Origin: Planctomycetota bacterium
GTDB lineage: Bacteria > Planctomycetota > PLA2
Direction: 5' to 3'
Assembly (NCBI GenBank): GCA_021776735.1
Contig: JAJFFH010000051.1
Coordinates: 248,001-312,000, forward strand
DNA length: 64,000 nt
The notes beneath the pieces are model-generated. The model did no database searches. It worked only from the letters and a program-made list of their open reading frames with translations, and was not told where the DNA came from. The first letter of the stretch is position 1. Each line of letters begins with the position of its first letter. Below are positions 1-8,993 of this stretch, piece after piece. The position numbers and the translations under genes were made by a program.

Positions 1-121
1 GCGCGGCCCGTCCTTTCAAAACATCGCCGTCCTGGAGCTGTGTTCAAGGGGACTGCTCATCGGTGATCTGATCGCGCTTCTGGGTTCGATCGACATCACG
101 CTCGGGGAGGTCGATCGCTGA
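1..121 (+). CDS. nuoD: NADH-quinone oxidoreductase subunit D, C-terminal end (partial)
   Basis: Only the last 39 codons are in the window, read in the frame that starts at base 2. They read RGPSFQNIAVLEL and end in a GSIDITLGEVDR-type tail, the hallmark C-terminus of the 49-kDa complex I subunit, which helps form the quinone pocket at the membrane-arm junction. The stop TGA (119-121) shares its A with the nuoH ATG, so translation is probably coupled. Bases 21-32 match part of the dispersed 14-bp motif, but this may be chance because the IAVL stretch fits the family. Confidence 0.85.
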   Translation, partial: RGPSFQNIAVLELCSRGLLIGDLIALLGSIDITLGEVDR

Positions 122-1233
122 TGCTTGCCGTTGTCGATCACGCCACCCCCTTGTCCGCGCACATCGCGAACTGGCTGGCCGCGTTCGTGGGCCTTGAGCC
201 CATCTGGGTTTTTCACGCGGTCGGCGCGCTCGTCGTCGCCACCGGTGTTTTGGCACTCGTCGTGACTCCGGTCGGACTCGGCGGCGTGTACCTGGAGCGC
301 AAGCTCGCGGGGCGGATTCAGAACCGGCGCGGACCCAACCGGGTCGGGCCGTACGGGCTCCTGCAGACCCTCGCGGACGGCGTCAAGCTGCTCTCGAAGG
401 AAGACATTATTCACCGCGGTGCGGACGCGCCGCTGTTCAGGCTTGCGCCGTACATCGTCTTTTTGTCCGCGTTCGCCGGGTTTGTCGTCCTGCCGTTTTG
501 GCCGGGCGGCGCGCCGGCCAACCTCGATGTCGGCATCTTCTACTTCCTCGCGCTGATTGGGCTCGAGACCATTGGCATCGTCATGGCCGGCTGGTCCTCG
601 AACAACAAGTGGAGCCTGCTCGGTTCCATGCGCGAGGTCGCCCAGGTCATCAGCTACGAATTGCCCCTTGGCATTGTCGCCATGTGTCCGGTGATCGTGG
701 CGGGCACCATGTCGCTTTCCGGCATCACCGAGGTGCAGGCCGGACCGATCTGGAAGTGGTTCGTGTTCCGCGACGGCATCTGGGCGATCGTGATGGTGCC
801 CGCGTTCCTTGTGTTCTATGTCTCCGGTCTTGCGGCGGCCAAGCGCGCGCCGTTCGATCTTCCGGAGGCCGAATCCGAACTTATCGCCGGCTTCCACACC
901 GAGTACTCCGGCATGCGCTTCGGCATGTTCTTCCTGCCGGAATACGCCCTGATGCTGTCGATCTCGGCCGTGACTTCGGTCCTGTTCCTGGGCGGCTACC
1001 ACGATCCGCTGGGGATGTCGGCCGAGGGCGGCTCGATGCACGGTGTGTGGTGGTGGGGCCTGATCTGGTTCTTTTCCAAGACCACGATCCTGTTCTTGTC
1101 GCAGCTCATCCTGCGTTGGACGTTGCCGCGGCTGCGGATCGACCAGGTCATGTACCTTTGCTACAAGGTTTTGCTACCCATTGCGATGGCCTGCCTCGTG
1201 GCCACCGCGTTCTTGAGGCTGTTTTTCTCATGA
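121..1233 (+). CDS. nuoH: NADH-quinone oxidoreductase subunit H
   Basis: 370-residue membrane subunit that links the quinone-binding site of complex I to the proton-pumping arm. Family marks are the ERKLAGRIQNRRGPNRVG segment (about residues 59-76) and the PFDLPEAESELIAG-type loop with its cluster of acids (about 245-260). Around eight hydrophobic helices fit the family. The start ATG overlaps the nuoD stop and the stop overlaps the nuoI start (ATGA), so the genes form one transcript. nuoE, nuoF and nuoG, which often sit between D and H, are absent here. Confidence 0.96.
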   Translation: MLAVVDHATPLSAHIANWLAAFVGLEPIWVFHAVGALVVATGVLALVVTPVGLGGVYLERKLAGRIQNRRGPNRVGPYGLLQTLADGVKLLSKEDIIHRGADAPLFRLAPYIVFLSAFAGFVVLPFWPGGAPANLDVGIFYFLALIGLETIGIVMAGWSSNNKWSLLGSMREVAQVISYELPLGIVAMCPVIVAGTMSLSGITEVQAGPIWKWFVFRDGIWAIVMVPAFLVFYVSGLAAAKRAPFDLPEAESELIAGFHTEYSGMRFGMFFLPEYALMLSISAVTSVLFLGGYHDPLGMSAEGGSMHGVWWWGLIWFFSKTTILFLSQLILRWTLPRLRIDQVMYLCYKVLLPIAMACLVATAFLRLFFS

Positions 1234-1706
1234 AGAGCTTTGGCGAGTGGGCGAGCGGGATCTGGAACGGCCTGAGGACGACGTTTGTCGGCCTTTCCAT
1301 CACGATCCCCTACATTTTTCGGCGTCCGTACACGCTTCAGTACCCCGAGGAGCTGCCCGAGATTCCCGACACCGAGCGCGGGCTGCACAACTTCAAGATC
1401 GACGACTGCATCGCGTGCAGCCAGTGCGTGAAGATCTGCCCGGTCGATTGCATCCGGCTCGCCGCCGCGGGCAAGGGCAAGCTCGCGCGCATGACGCTTT
1501 TTGAGATCGACTACACGAAGTGCCTGTTTTGCGCGCTGTGCACCGAGCCGTGTCCGACGGAGTGCATCCTGATGGGACCCACGTTCGATCTCGTCGGCTA
1601 CACGCGCGACGAGGTGATCATCGACTACGCGGACCGCGACAACCCCCGGACCTTCTCCGACGGCGAGGAGATCCCCTACCCCATCACGTCGTTCGCACGA
1701 AAGTAG
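1230..1706 (+). CDS. nuoI: NADH-quinone oxidoreductase subunit I (two 4Fe-4S ferredoxin)
   Basis: 158 residues. Two classical ferredoxin motifs are visible, CIACSQCVKICPVDC (from about residue 60) and CLFCALCTEPCPTEC (from about residue 99). They bind the two 4Fe-4S clusters that pass electrons toward the quinone site. The ATG at 1230 overlaps the nuoH stop, which fixes the start. The hydrophilic protein is slightly shorter than the Escherichia coli subunit and needs no export signal. It sits in the usual H-I-J order. Confidence 0.96.
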   Translation: MKSFGEWASGIWNGLRTTFVGLSITIPYIFRRPYTLQYPEELPEIPDTERGLHNFKIDDCIACSQCVKICPVDCIRLAAAGKGKLARMTLFEIDYTKCLFCALCTEPCPTECILMGPTFDLVGYTRDEVIIDYADRDNPRTFSDGEEIPYPITSFARK

Positions 1707-1715
1707 GGACGGCGC

Positions 1716-2219
1716 ATGGGTATTGAGGTGATCCTCTTCTGGCTGTTCGCGGCAATGTCGGTCGCCGGCGGCCTGATGGCCGTACTCTTGCCGCGCATCG
1801 TGCACGCGGTCTTCTCGCTGCTGCTCTGCTTTTTGGGCGTGACCGGAATCTATGCTCTCGCGGGCGCGGACTTCCTTGCGATCACCCAGCTCGTGGTCTA
1901 CGTCGGCGGCATTCTGGTGCTGCTCGCGTTCGGCATCCTGCTGACCGGCCGGACGGCCGCGTCCCTCGGAAAGAGCGAGGTGCGCAACCGCTGGATCGGA
2001 CTACCGATCGGCCTGGCCATCTTCTTCGGGCTCATCGTGGCGCTGGACAAGTCGCGGGGCCTCGGCGGTGGTGGCGGGGCCGGCGAAGCGGAGGGTACGA
2101 CCGAAGGGCTCGGCCGCCTGCTGTTGGGCGACTACATCATCGGGTTCGAGTTTGCGTCGATCCTACTGCTTGTCGCGCTGATCGGCGCGGCCTACATGGT
2201 CCGGAGGGCCAAGGCGTGA
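1716..2219 (+). CDS. nuoJ: NADH-quinone oxidoreductase subunit J
   Basis: 167-residue integral membrane subunit of the complex I pump arm with about five hydrophobic helices. The VVYVGGILVLLAFGILLTG stretch is typical of the pi-bulge helix region of NuoJ. A glycine-rich loop (GLGGGGGAGEAEG, about residues 110-125) lies before the last helix. It starts 9 bases after the nuoI stop and ends overlapping the nuoK GTG start. Confidence 0.94.
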   Translation: MGIEVILFWLFAAMSVAGGLMAVLLPRIVHAVFSLLLCFLGVTGIYALAGADFLAITQLVVYVGGILVLLAFGILLTGRTAASLGKSEVRNRWIGLPIGLAIFFGLIVALDKSRGLGGGGGAGEAEGTTEGLGRLLLGDYIIGFEFASILLLVALIGAAYMVRRAKA

Positions 2220-2521
2220 CCATCGGACTCTTTCACTACCTCGCTCTCGGCGCGGCGCTGTTTTCGATCGGCGTGATCGGCGTCGTCACGCGGCGCAATG
2301 CGATCGGGGTGCTGATCGGCGTTGAGCTGATCCTCAACGCCGCCAACGTCAATCTCGTCGGGTTCAGCCGCTACTCCGGTGGCCTCGATGCGCAGGTGTT
2401 CGTCATCTTCGTGATCGTTCTCGCTGCGGCGGAGGCGGCCGTGGCGCTGGCGATCATTTTGCAGCTCTTCGAAAAGCGCAGCGACATCGATGTCGATCGA
2501 GCGAGAGGCTTGAGGGGATAG
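2216..2521 (+). CDS. nuoK: NADH-quinone oxidoreductase subunit K
   Basis: 101 residues with three transmembrane helices, the normal size for this small antiporter-like (MrpC-related) subunit. The conserved pattern GVLIGVELILNAANVNLVGF carries the glutamate in the second helix that takes part in proton transfer, and VFVIFVIVLAAAEAAVALAI carries the second membrane glutamate. The start is a GTG whose TG lies in the nuoJ stop (GTGA overlap). The stop TAG is followed directly by the nuoL ATG. Confidence 0.95.
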   Translation: MTIGLFHYLALGAALFSIGVIGVVTRRNAIGVLIGVELILNAANVNLVGFSRYSGGLDAQVFVIFVIVLAAAEAAVALAIILQLFEKRSDIDVDRARGLRG

Positions 2522-4567
2522 ATGCCCGATCTCGCTCATTCGCTTCCGGCCTACGTTCCGTGGATCATCTTCTGCCCGGCGCTCGCGGGCGTGATCCAGC
2601 ACTTCTTCGGCGCCAAGCTGCCGCGCAAGGGCGACCTCGTCGTGATTGCCGGGATCGGCGCGTCGCTCGCGATGAGCATTGCGCTCATGTTCCAGTGGGC
2701 GGCACTGCCCGCCGGACACTACTTCGTCGAGGCCTGGGAATGGTTCCGCCTGACGCCCGGCGCCGACGGGATCGCGTTCGACATGGCGATTGTCGTGGAC
2801 GGACTGACCGCGTCGCTGCTGTGTGTTGTGACCCTCGTCGCGACCCTCGTCTTCGTGTTCTCCACCGGCTACATGAAGGGCGACCCGCGCTACGAGCGGT
2901 TCTTCTTCTGGCTGTCGTTTTTCGCCGTGGCGATGCTGATCCTCACGCTGGCCGACAACCTGCTGATGCTGTTTATCGGCTGGGAGCTGGTGGGCCTGTG
3001 CTCCTACAAGCTGATCGGCTTTTGGTCCGAGGATCTCGTCAACGCCGAAGCCGCCAAAAAAGCGTTCATCGTTACGCGCGTGGGCGACGTCGGCATGCTC
3101 CTGGGCATGCTCGTCTTCTACCACTACTGCGGCACCCTCAGCATGCGCGGCATCTTCGCCGGCGTCGCCGCGGGCGCCGTTCCCGCCACGGCACTCACGT
3201 GGGCGGGCATTGGCCTGTTCTTCGGCGCGGTCGGCAAGTCCGCGCAGTTCCCGCTGCAAATCTGGCTGCCGGACGCGATGGCGGGTCCGACACCGGTCAG
3301 CGCGCTGATCCACGCGGCCACGATGGTCGCGGCCGGCGTCTACCTGGCTGCCCGCATGTTCCCGGTGTTTACCCCGGACGCGCTGCAATACATCGCGTGG
3401 ACCGGCGGGATCACCGCGTTTCTGGCAGCGCTCGTCGCGTTCACGCAGACCGACATCAAGAAGGTTCTCGCGTACTCGACGATCAGCCAGCTCGGCTACA
3501 TGATGCTCGGCGTCGGCGTCGGGGCGCCGTGGGCGGGCATGTTCCACCTGACAACGCACGCGATGTTCAAGGCGTGTCTGTTCCTCGGCTCCGGCTCGGT
3601 CATCCACGCGATGCACCACGCGCAGGACCTGAAGGACATGGGCGGGCTGCGCAAGAAGATGCCGGTTACGTTCTACACCTTCGTGCTCTCGACCCTGGCG
3701 CTCGCGGGCATCCCGTTCACGAGCGGTTTCCTGTCGAAGGACGCGATCCTGATCGAGGCCCTGGGGAACGGGCACATCGTCTTGTTCTCGCTTGGGCTGT
3801 TCTCCGCTTTCCTGACCGCGTTCTACATGGCGCGGATGGTGTGGCTCTGCTTCTTCGGCAAGCCGCGCAACCAGGAGAAGTTCGACCACGCCCACGAGTC
3901 GCCGCTGTCGATGACCGTACCGCTCATCATCCTGGCGGCGTTCGCGGTCTCGTTCTGGTTCACGTTGGGCGCCGGGCCCGAGGACGAGTTCGCGAACCAG
4001 TTCTACCGGACCCCCGCCTATGCGCAGGAGTTCCCGAAGACGGACGCGGTGGCCCACGCGTATTGGGTCGATGGCAAGAAGCCCGCGAATTGGCATGCCA
4101 GCCACGGTCCCAGGTGGTTCCAGATCGTTGCCATGGTGCTGGGACTCATCGGCCTCGGCGTCGGCATTGCGCTGTTCCGCTCGGGCAGGCGCAATCAGAA
4201 CGCGCGCATCCTCCCTGCGGGTGTGCACGAACTCGCCGCGGGGAAGTACTACATGGACGAGATGTACCTCGACGCGTTTGTAGGGGCGGCCAACAAGACC
4301 GCCGATGGGTGTCGCTGGGTCGACGAGAAGCTCGTGGACGGTGCGGTCAACCTCAGCGGCGCGGTGGGCCTGTTTATCGGCGATGCGAGCGGCGACGCCG
4401 ACGACCTGGTCGTCGATGGCGCCGTGAATCTCGCTGCGGATGCGGCGAAGGGTGCGGGTGCGCTCGTCGGTACGGCCCAAAGCGGCCGTGTGCGGAACTA
4501 TCTCGCGATGGCGATCGGCGTCACCGCGGTTTCGATTATCGTCCTCGTGTTCTTCGTGATCGGGTAG
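2522..4567 (+). CDS. nuoL: NADH-quinone oxidoreductase subunit L
   Basis: 681-residue antiporter-like subunit at the distal tip of complex I. Seen: the GWELVGLCSYKLIGFW segment with the conserved membrane glutamate (about residue 155), the QLGYMMLGVG and HAMFKACLFLGSG segments with conserved Lys and His, and a long C-terminal part with the lateral-helix region and a last helix at about 655-680. The segment at about 600-650 is rich in Ala, Gly and Asp and looks less conserved. The length is within the usual 610-700 range. There is no gap after nuoK. Confidence 0.95.
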   Translation: MPDLAHSLPAYVPWIIFCPALAGVIQHFFGAKLPRKGDLVVIAGIGASLAMSIALMFQWAALPAGHYFVEAWEWFRLTPGADGIAFDMAIVVDGLTASLLCVVTLVATLVFVFSTGYMKGDPRYERFFFWLSFFAVAMLILTLADNLLMLFIGWELVGLCSYKLIGFWSEDLVNAEAAKKAFIVTRVGDVGMLLGMLVFYHYCGTLSMRGIFAGVAAGAVPATALTWAGIGLFFGAVGKSAQFPLQIWLPDAMAGPTPVSALIHAATMVAAGVYLAARMFPVFTPDALQYIAWTGGITAFLAALVAFTQTDIKKVLAYSTISQLGYMMLGVGVGAPWAGMFHLTTHAMFKACLFLGSGSVIHAMHHAQDLKDMGGLRKKMPVTFYTFVLSTLALAGIPFTSGFLSKDAILIEALGNGHIVLFSLGLFSAFLTAFYMARMVWLCFFGKPRNQEKFDHAHESPLSMTVPLIILAAFAVSFWFTLGAGPEDEFANQFYRTPAYAQEFPKTDAVAHAYWVDGKKPANWHASHGPRWFQIVAMVLGLIGLGVGIALFRSGRRNQNARILPAGVHELAAGKYYMDEMYLDAFVGAANKTADGCRWVDEKLVDGAVNLSGAVGLFIGDASGDADDLVVDGAVNLAADAAKGAGALVGTAQSGRVRNYLAMAIGVTAVSIIVLVFFVIG

Positions 4568-4573
4568 ACCGAG

Positions 4574-6217
4574 ATGTTGCTCACACTTGCCATCTTCTTG
4601 CCGTTTCTCGGCATGATCCTCATCCTTCGCGCGAAGGGCGACGACGAAAAGGCCCGCAACCTCGGGCTCGTTTTCTCCATCGTCACCTTCGTGCTGTGTT
4701 CGATCGTTGCGTACAAGACCTACGGTCTCGAGTCGGGCAAGTACGCCGCCGAGATCGACGTGTCCTGGATCGAACTCGGAGACAGCTTCCACGTCCGCTA
4801 TCACATCGGCGTCGACGGTCTCTCCGGGATGCTGATCTTTCTCACGGGCCTGCTGGCGATCTGCGCCGCGCTCGCATCGTGGGGCATCAAGAAAAACGTC
4901 CGTGGCTACTGGGCGATGTTCCTGCTGCTGCACACCGGTGTGATAGGAACGTTCGCCTCGCTCGACACGTTCTTGTTCTACATGTTCTGGGAGCTGATGC
5001 TCCTGCCCATGTACTTCCTGATCGGTATCTGGGGCGGTCCACGGCGCATCTACGCCGCGATCAAGTTCTTCTTGTACACGTTGTGGGGCTCGGTCTTCCT
5101 GCTCGCCGGTATCCTGGTGGTCTACTTCGCACTGAGCGCCGACAAGCTGCCGGACGAGATCACGGCAAAGAACCCGCAGGCGCTGACTTTCTCGGCGTGG
5201 CGCGCGGCCAACCCGGACAGTCTGAACGGCGCGGACGCCAACGTCTTTTCGATCCCGCAGGTGACCGCGTACGCCAAGTACATGGTCGGCAAGGGCGGCA
5301 TCCTCGCGGCGTTCGGTGATCTGTCGCTGTTCGGACACCACATCGCCTGGTGGATTTTCTGGGGCATGTTCATCGCCTTCGCCGTGAAGGTCCCAGTGTT
5401 CCCGTTCCACACCTGGCTTCCGGACGCGCACGTCGAGGCGCCGACCCCGATCTCGGTTATCCTCGCCGGCATCCTCCTGAAGCTCGGTGGCTACGGCATG
5501 CTGCGGCTGAACTTTCCGTTCTTTCCACAAGTGTTCGCGGAAGCGGCGTTTTGCCTCGGCGTTCTCGGCGTGGTCAGCATCGTCTACGGCGCCCTGGTCG
5601 CGATGGCGCAGACCGACTTCAAGAAGATGGTCGCGTACTCGTCCGTGAGCCACATGGGTTTTTGCATCCTGGGCTTCGCGTCGCTGACGACGGAGGGCAT
5701 CAACGGCGCGGTCGTCCAGCTCTTCAACCACGGCACGATCAGCGGATTGCTGTTCCTCGTGGTCGGGGTTCTCTACGACCGCGCACATCACCGCGACCTG
5801 AACCGCTTCGGTGGTGTCATGTGGAAGATGCCCGTCTATTCCACGATGGCGACGATCGCGATTTTCGCTTCGATTGGACTGCCGGGCCTATCCGGCTTTT
5901 GGGGCGAGTTTCTCGCGTTCGTCGGCTCGTTCAGCGGTCACTATCACCACGCGAAGATCATCACCGTCATCGCGACCTCCGGACTCGTCTTCACCGCGGC
6001 GTACTACCTGCGCGCGATCCAGCGGGTCTACCTGGGCAAGGTCAACCCGGCGTGCGAGGACTTCCCGGAGATCACCAAGCGCGAGAAGTGGTCGATGCTT
6101 CCGCTGCTCGTGCCCACGATCCTGTTCGGGGTCTACCCCAAGCCGCTGTTCGACATGATCAGTACCTCGCTCAACACGCTCGTCGAAACAGTCAAGCAGA
6201 CCGGATTGGCGGGCTAA
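4574..6217 (+). CDS. nuoM: NADH-quinone oxidoreductase subunit M
   Basis: 547-residue antiporter-like proton-pumping subunit. Family signatures are FYMFWELMLLPMYFLIGIWGG with the pumping glutamate (about residue 140), FHTWLPDAHVEAPTPISVILAG with the lysine-helix region, and SSVSHMGFCILGF. It starts six bases after nuoL. The 65-base gap to nuoN carries a GC-rich run and two copies of AGACGGAACCA but no clear terminator, so nuoN is probably cotranscribed. Confidence 0.95.
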   Translation: MLLTLAIFLPFLGMILILRAKGDDEKARNLGLVFSIVTFVLCSIVAYKTYGLESGKYAAEIDVSWIELGDSFHVRYHIGVDGLSGMLIFLTGLLAICAALASWGIKKNVRGYWAMFLLLHTGVIGTFASLDTFLFYMFWELMLLPMYFLIGIWGGPRRIYAAIKFFLYTLWGSVFLLAGILVVYFALSADKLPDEITAKNPQALTFSAWRAANPDSLNGADANVFSIPQVTAYAKYMVGKGGILAAFGDLSLFGHHIAWWIFWGMFIAFAVKVPVFPFHTWLPDAHVEAPTPISVILAGILLKLGGYGMLRLNFPFFPQVFAEAAFCLGVLGVVSIVYGALVAMAQTDFKKMVAYSSVSHMGFCILGFASLTTEGINGAVVQLFNHGTISGLLFLVVGVLYDRAHHRDLNRFGGVMWKMPVYSTMATIAIFASIGLPGLSGFWGEFLAFVGSFSGHYHHAKIITVIATSGLVFTAAYYLRAIQRVYLGKVNPACEDFPEITKREKWSMLPLLVPTILFGVYPKPLFDMISTSLNTLVETVKQTGLAG

Positions 6218-6282
6218 GCCCCCCGGGCCCCCAAACCAACGAACGAGACGGAACCAACCCACAGACGGAACCACCAAAGACG

Positions 6283-7776
6283 ATGCTCGCGGAAACGTGG
6301 ATTCCCGACCTCTCGGCGCTCTTCAGCCACTTCATGGCCGAGTCGATCCTGGTGATCGCGATCCCCGTGATCGTCGTCGCCGACCTGCTCGGCAAGCCCG
6401 AAGGCAGGGATCGCCGCGCGCACTCGGTCGCTCTGGTTGCTCTCGTCACGGCGTTTTTGGTCGCGCTGTTCCAGCCGACCGGGGCGCACCTGACGGCGCT
6501 GCTGCGCGCCGACGGCCTGGCCAAAATCTTTCGCCTGCTCGCCCTGGGCACCGGCATCGTGGCGGCGATCTCCGCGCTGCGCAGTCGCGACCTGCCGCGC
6601 GCGCATACCGAGTTCTTCGTGCTCTTGCTGGGCGCCGTCCTGGGTGCGTGCCTGACGGCGGCGGCGAACGACCTCGCGATGCTGTACCTCTCGATCGAGA
6701 CCCTCTCGATTTGCGGCTACCTGCTCGCGGGCTTCAAGAAGGACGAAAAAGGCGCCGAGGCCGCAATGAAGTACGTCCTGTTCGGGGCGATCTCGTCGGG
6801 CCTGATGCTGTACGGCATGTCGCTGCTCTACGGTTTCGCGGGCACGGCCGTGCTGACATCGGCCACGGGCCCGTCCATCGCGGACGCGGCGATGCGCGCC
6901 GGCGGTGATCCGCTGTTCGTCGTCGCGGTGATCCTCGTCTTCGCCGGACTCGCGTACAAGGTCGCCGCGGCCCCGTTCCAGTTCTGGTGCCCCGACGTGT
7001 ACGAGGGCTCGCCGACGTCCGTCGCCGCGTTCCTGGCCGTGGCCAGCAAGGGTGCCGGCTTTGCCGCGACGCTGCGGGTCATCGCGGCGATCAGCGGCGG
7101 GGGCGCGGCGTCCAGTGAAACCATTCAGGCGTTCCTGCTCATCGCCGCGGTCGTGACGATGACGGTCGGCAACGTGGCCGCACTGCGCCAGACCAACGCC
7201 AAGCGCCTGCTGGCGTACAGCGCGATCGCCCACGCCGGCACCCTGCTGCTCGGCGTCGCGGTCACGTCGGAGGCGGGCGTGACCGCGGTTATCTTCTACA
7301 TGGTCATCTACCTCTTCATGACCCTGGGCGCGTTCTACATCGTGTCGCTGGTCGAGAACGAGACCGGCCGCGCCGACATCGACTCGTTCGAGGGTCTCGG
7401 CTTCAGGGCCCCGATGCTCGCGCTCTGCATGGGCGTGTGCCTGATCAGCCTGACCGGCCTGCCGCCGACCGCGGGATTCCTGGGCAAGTTCTTCTTGTTC
7501 AAGGAGGTCTTCGCTTACGCGGGCCGCGAGGGTTCGAGCCTGTTTTTCTGGGGTGGCATCATCGGCCTGCTCAACAGCGTCGTGGCGCTCGCGTACTACA
7601 CGAAGTTCCTGCGCGCCATGTACCTGTGCGACGAGGATCGCAAGCAGGGGACGTTCAAGTTCGCCGGGGTGGACCGGAGCGTGGTCCTGGCGCTCACCAT
7701 TCCGATTCTCGTGCTCGGCATCCTGTTCCAGTCGCTCGGCCTCATCGCGAGCAACCTTGCAAGGGGACTGTTTTGA
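6283..7776 (+). CDS. nuoN: NADH-quinone oxidoreductase subunit N
   Basis: 497-residue antiporter-like subunit of complex I. Family marks are YLSIETLSICGYLLAGFKKDEKGAEAAMKY as three adjoining conserved stretches (about residues 130-160), APFQFWCPDVYEGSPTSVAAF, LLAYSAIAHAGTLLLG and LTGLPPTAGFLGKFFLF. The ATG at 6283 gives the expected N-terminus; the open frame extends upstream inside nuoM but that part does not look like NuoN. The stop TGA shares its A with the ATG of the next, ferritin-like gene, so that gene is coupled to the nuo operon. Confidence 0.94.
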   Translation: MLAETWIPDLSALFSHFMAESILVIAIPVIVVADLLGKPEGRDRRAHSVALVALVTAFLVALFQPTGAHLTALLRADGLAKIFRLLALGTGIVAAISALRSRDLPRAHTEFFVLLLGAVLGACLTAAANDLAMLYLSIETLSICGYLLAGFKKDEKGAEAAMKYVLFGAISSGLMLYGMSLLYGFAGTAVLTSATGPSIADAAMRAGGDPLFVVAVILVFAGLAYKVAAAPFQFWCPDVYEGSPTSVAAFLAVASKGAGFAATLRVIAAISGGGAASSETIQAFLLIAAVVTMTVGNVAALRQTNAKRLLAYSAIAHAGTLLLGVAVTSEAGVTAVIFYMVIYLFMTLGAFYIVSLVENETGRADIDSFEGLGFRAPMLALCMGVCLISLTGLPPTAGFLGKFFLFKEVFAYAGREGSSLFFWGGIIGLLNSVVALAYYTKFLRAMYLCDEDRKQGTFKFAGVDRSVVLALTIPILVLGILFQSLGLIASNLARGLF

Positions 7777-8225
7777 TGGAGCGCGACAAACAGATCGCCC
7801 TGCTCAACCGCGTGCTGCACGGTACGGTGAACTCGGTCGTGCAATACATCCCCACGTCCACGCCGTATGTGCCGCCGGGCTACGAGGACAAGCTGGAGGA
7901 GTTGGTTCGCCTGCGCGACGAGGAGGCCGTGACCGCCCAACGCCTCGCCGACGCGATCAACGAGCTCGACGGCGTCCCGAAGGTCGGCGTGTTCCCGTAC
8001 TGGGACATCGACCTCAACTACCTCGACCTCCGGTTCATGGCTCGTTTCGGCGCCAAGCACCTCGCGGGCGTCATCGAAGAGCTGGAAACCCACCTCAACG
8101 TCGCCCGCCACGACCCGAAGCTCCATCAGTTGCTGAAGGACGCCCTCGACGAGAAACGAACCCACATGGCGACGCTCAACGAGATCGGCGGCGAAGAAAA
8201 CGCCGAGGCGCAAGCCGAAGCATAG
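7776..8225 (+). CDS. Ferritin-like four-helix protein, iron site apparently degenerate
   Basis: 149 residues arranged as four helices in the style of the ferritin/bacterioferritin/rubrerythrin fold: LLNRVLHGTVNSVVQYI (residues 8-24), the DEEAVTAQRLADAINEL region (46-62), the FGAKHLAGVIEELETHLN region (88-105) and ALDEKRTHMATL (122-133). In iron-binding relatives the first helix has Glu where this protein has Thr, and the second has ExxH where this has EEAV, so a normal di-iron centre seems unlikely. It is translationally coupled to nuoN (TGATG), which suggests a role with complex I or its iron supply. Function is not established. Confidence 0.6.
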   Translation: MERDKQIALLNRVLHGTVNSVVQYIPTSTPYVPPGYEDKLEELVRLRDEEAVTAQRLADAINELDGVPKVGVFPYWDIDLNYLDLRFMARFGAKHLAGVIEELETHLNVARHDPKLHQLLKDALDEKRTHMATLNEIGGEENAEAQAEA

Positions 8226-8250
8226 CGAAAAGCCGCGTAGCGGGTTTTCG
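8226..8250 (+). terminator. Hairpin at the end of the nuo operon
   Basis: Stem CGAAAAGCCGC, loop GTA, stem GCGGGTTTTCG, with a single mismatch. It begins directly after the ferritin-like gene stop and ends in TTTTC rather than a long T-run. It is likely a terminator; it shares the 3-base loop seen in hairpins near 47.4 and 54.8 kb. Confidence 0.55.
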
Positions 8251-8306
8251 TCGGTGCGTCCGGTCGCTCCGGTCGCGTTAGACTAGGGGGTATTCGCCGC
8301 CCTCCG

Positions 8307-8993
8307 TTGTTTTGGCTCCTTCTCGCCGCATGCGCGGGTGAGGATCTCCCGACACAGCAAACGGACGGCGATGTCTCGGCGCGGATGGTCGCCGAGATCG
8401 AACAGGTTGCGGGCGTCAGGAGTTCGAGGGTACTCGACGCGATGCGCACCGTGCCGCGCCATGAGTTCGTGCCGCAGGCCGCGCGCGACCGCGCCTACAA
8501 AAACATCGCCCTCGACATCGGCCACGGCGCGACGATCAGCCCGCCGTACATCGTTGCCATCATGGCCGAACAGGCGCGGCTCACGCCGGAGTCGAGTGTC
8601 CTGGAAATCGGAACCGGCTCGGGCTACGGCGCCGCGGTCCTGGCCAGGCTGGCGCGCAAGGTCTACACCATCGAGATCGTGGAGGAGTTGGGCAAGGCGG
8701 CGCGCGAACGCCTGAAACGTCTGGGCGCTGACAACGTCGAGGTCAAGATCGGCGACGGCTATCGCGGCTGGCCGGAACACGCCCCGTTCGACGCGATCCT
8801 GGTGACCGCCGCACCGCCCGAGATTCCGCAGGCCCTCAAGGATCAACTCAAGGTCGGGGGCCGCATGGTCATCCCGGTCGGCGAGCGCTATCCGCGTCTG
8901 CGGGTTCTGACCAAGACAAAGGACGGTTTCAGTGAGCGCGAAATCCTGCAGGAACGCTTCGACCCGATGACCGGCGAGGTTGCGGACAAGTAA
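8307..8993 (+). CDS. pcm: Protein-L-isoaspartate O-methyltransferase, exported lipoprotein form
   Basis: About 228 residues. The catalytic part has the family marks GATISPPYIVAIM, the SAM-binding motif VLEIGTGSGYGAAVLA (about residue 107) and GGRMVIPVGE. It methylates isoaspartyl residues in aged proteins for repair. The N-terminus LFWLLLAACAGE looks like a short signal with a lipobox (LAAC), so the enzyme probably works outside the cytoplasm, unlike most Pcm. The start is taken as TTG 8307 because no ATG fits. A full copy of the dispersed motif lies in the linker (QTDGDVS) between lipobox and enzyme. Confidence 0.85.
   Translation: MFWLLLAACAGEDLPTQQTDGDVSARMVAEIEQVAGVRSSRVLDAMRTVPRHEFVPQAARDRAYKNIALDIGHGATISPPYIVAIMAEQARLTPESSVLEIGTGSGYGAAVLARLARKVYTIEIVEELGKAARERLKRLGADNVEVKIGDGYRGWPEHAPFDAILVTAAPPEIPQALKDQLKVGGRMVIPVGERYPRLRVLTKTKDGFSEREILQERFDPMTGEVADK
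8361..8374 (+). repeat. Dispersed 14-bp motif, copy in pcm linker
   Basis: Perfect ACGGACGGCGATGT preceded by CAGCAA and followed by CT. In the pcm frame it reads QTDGDVS and lies just after the lipobox. Confidence 0.9.

Noticed and set aside
21..32. ACATCGCCGTCC at the end of nuoD as a full motif copy
   Set aside because: The GT that completes the core is missing; the codons fit NuoD, so chance is likely.
2192..5791. A 1199-codon open frame on the minus strand opposite nuoK-nuoM
   Set aside because: It mirrors codon structure of the conserved nuo genes; its protein is a mix of charged residues without any family pattern. High G+C makes such antisense frames common.
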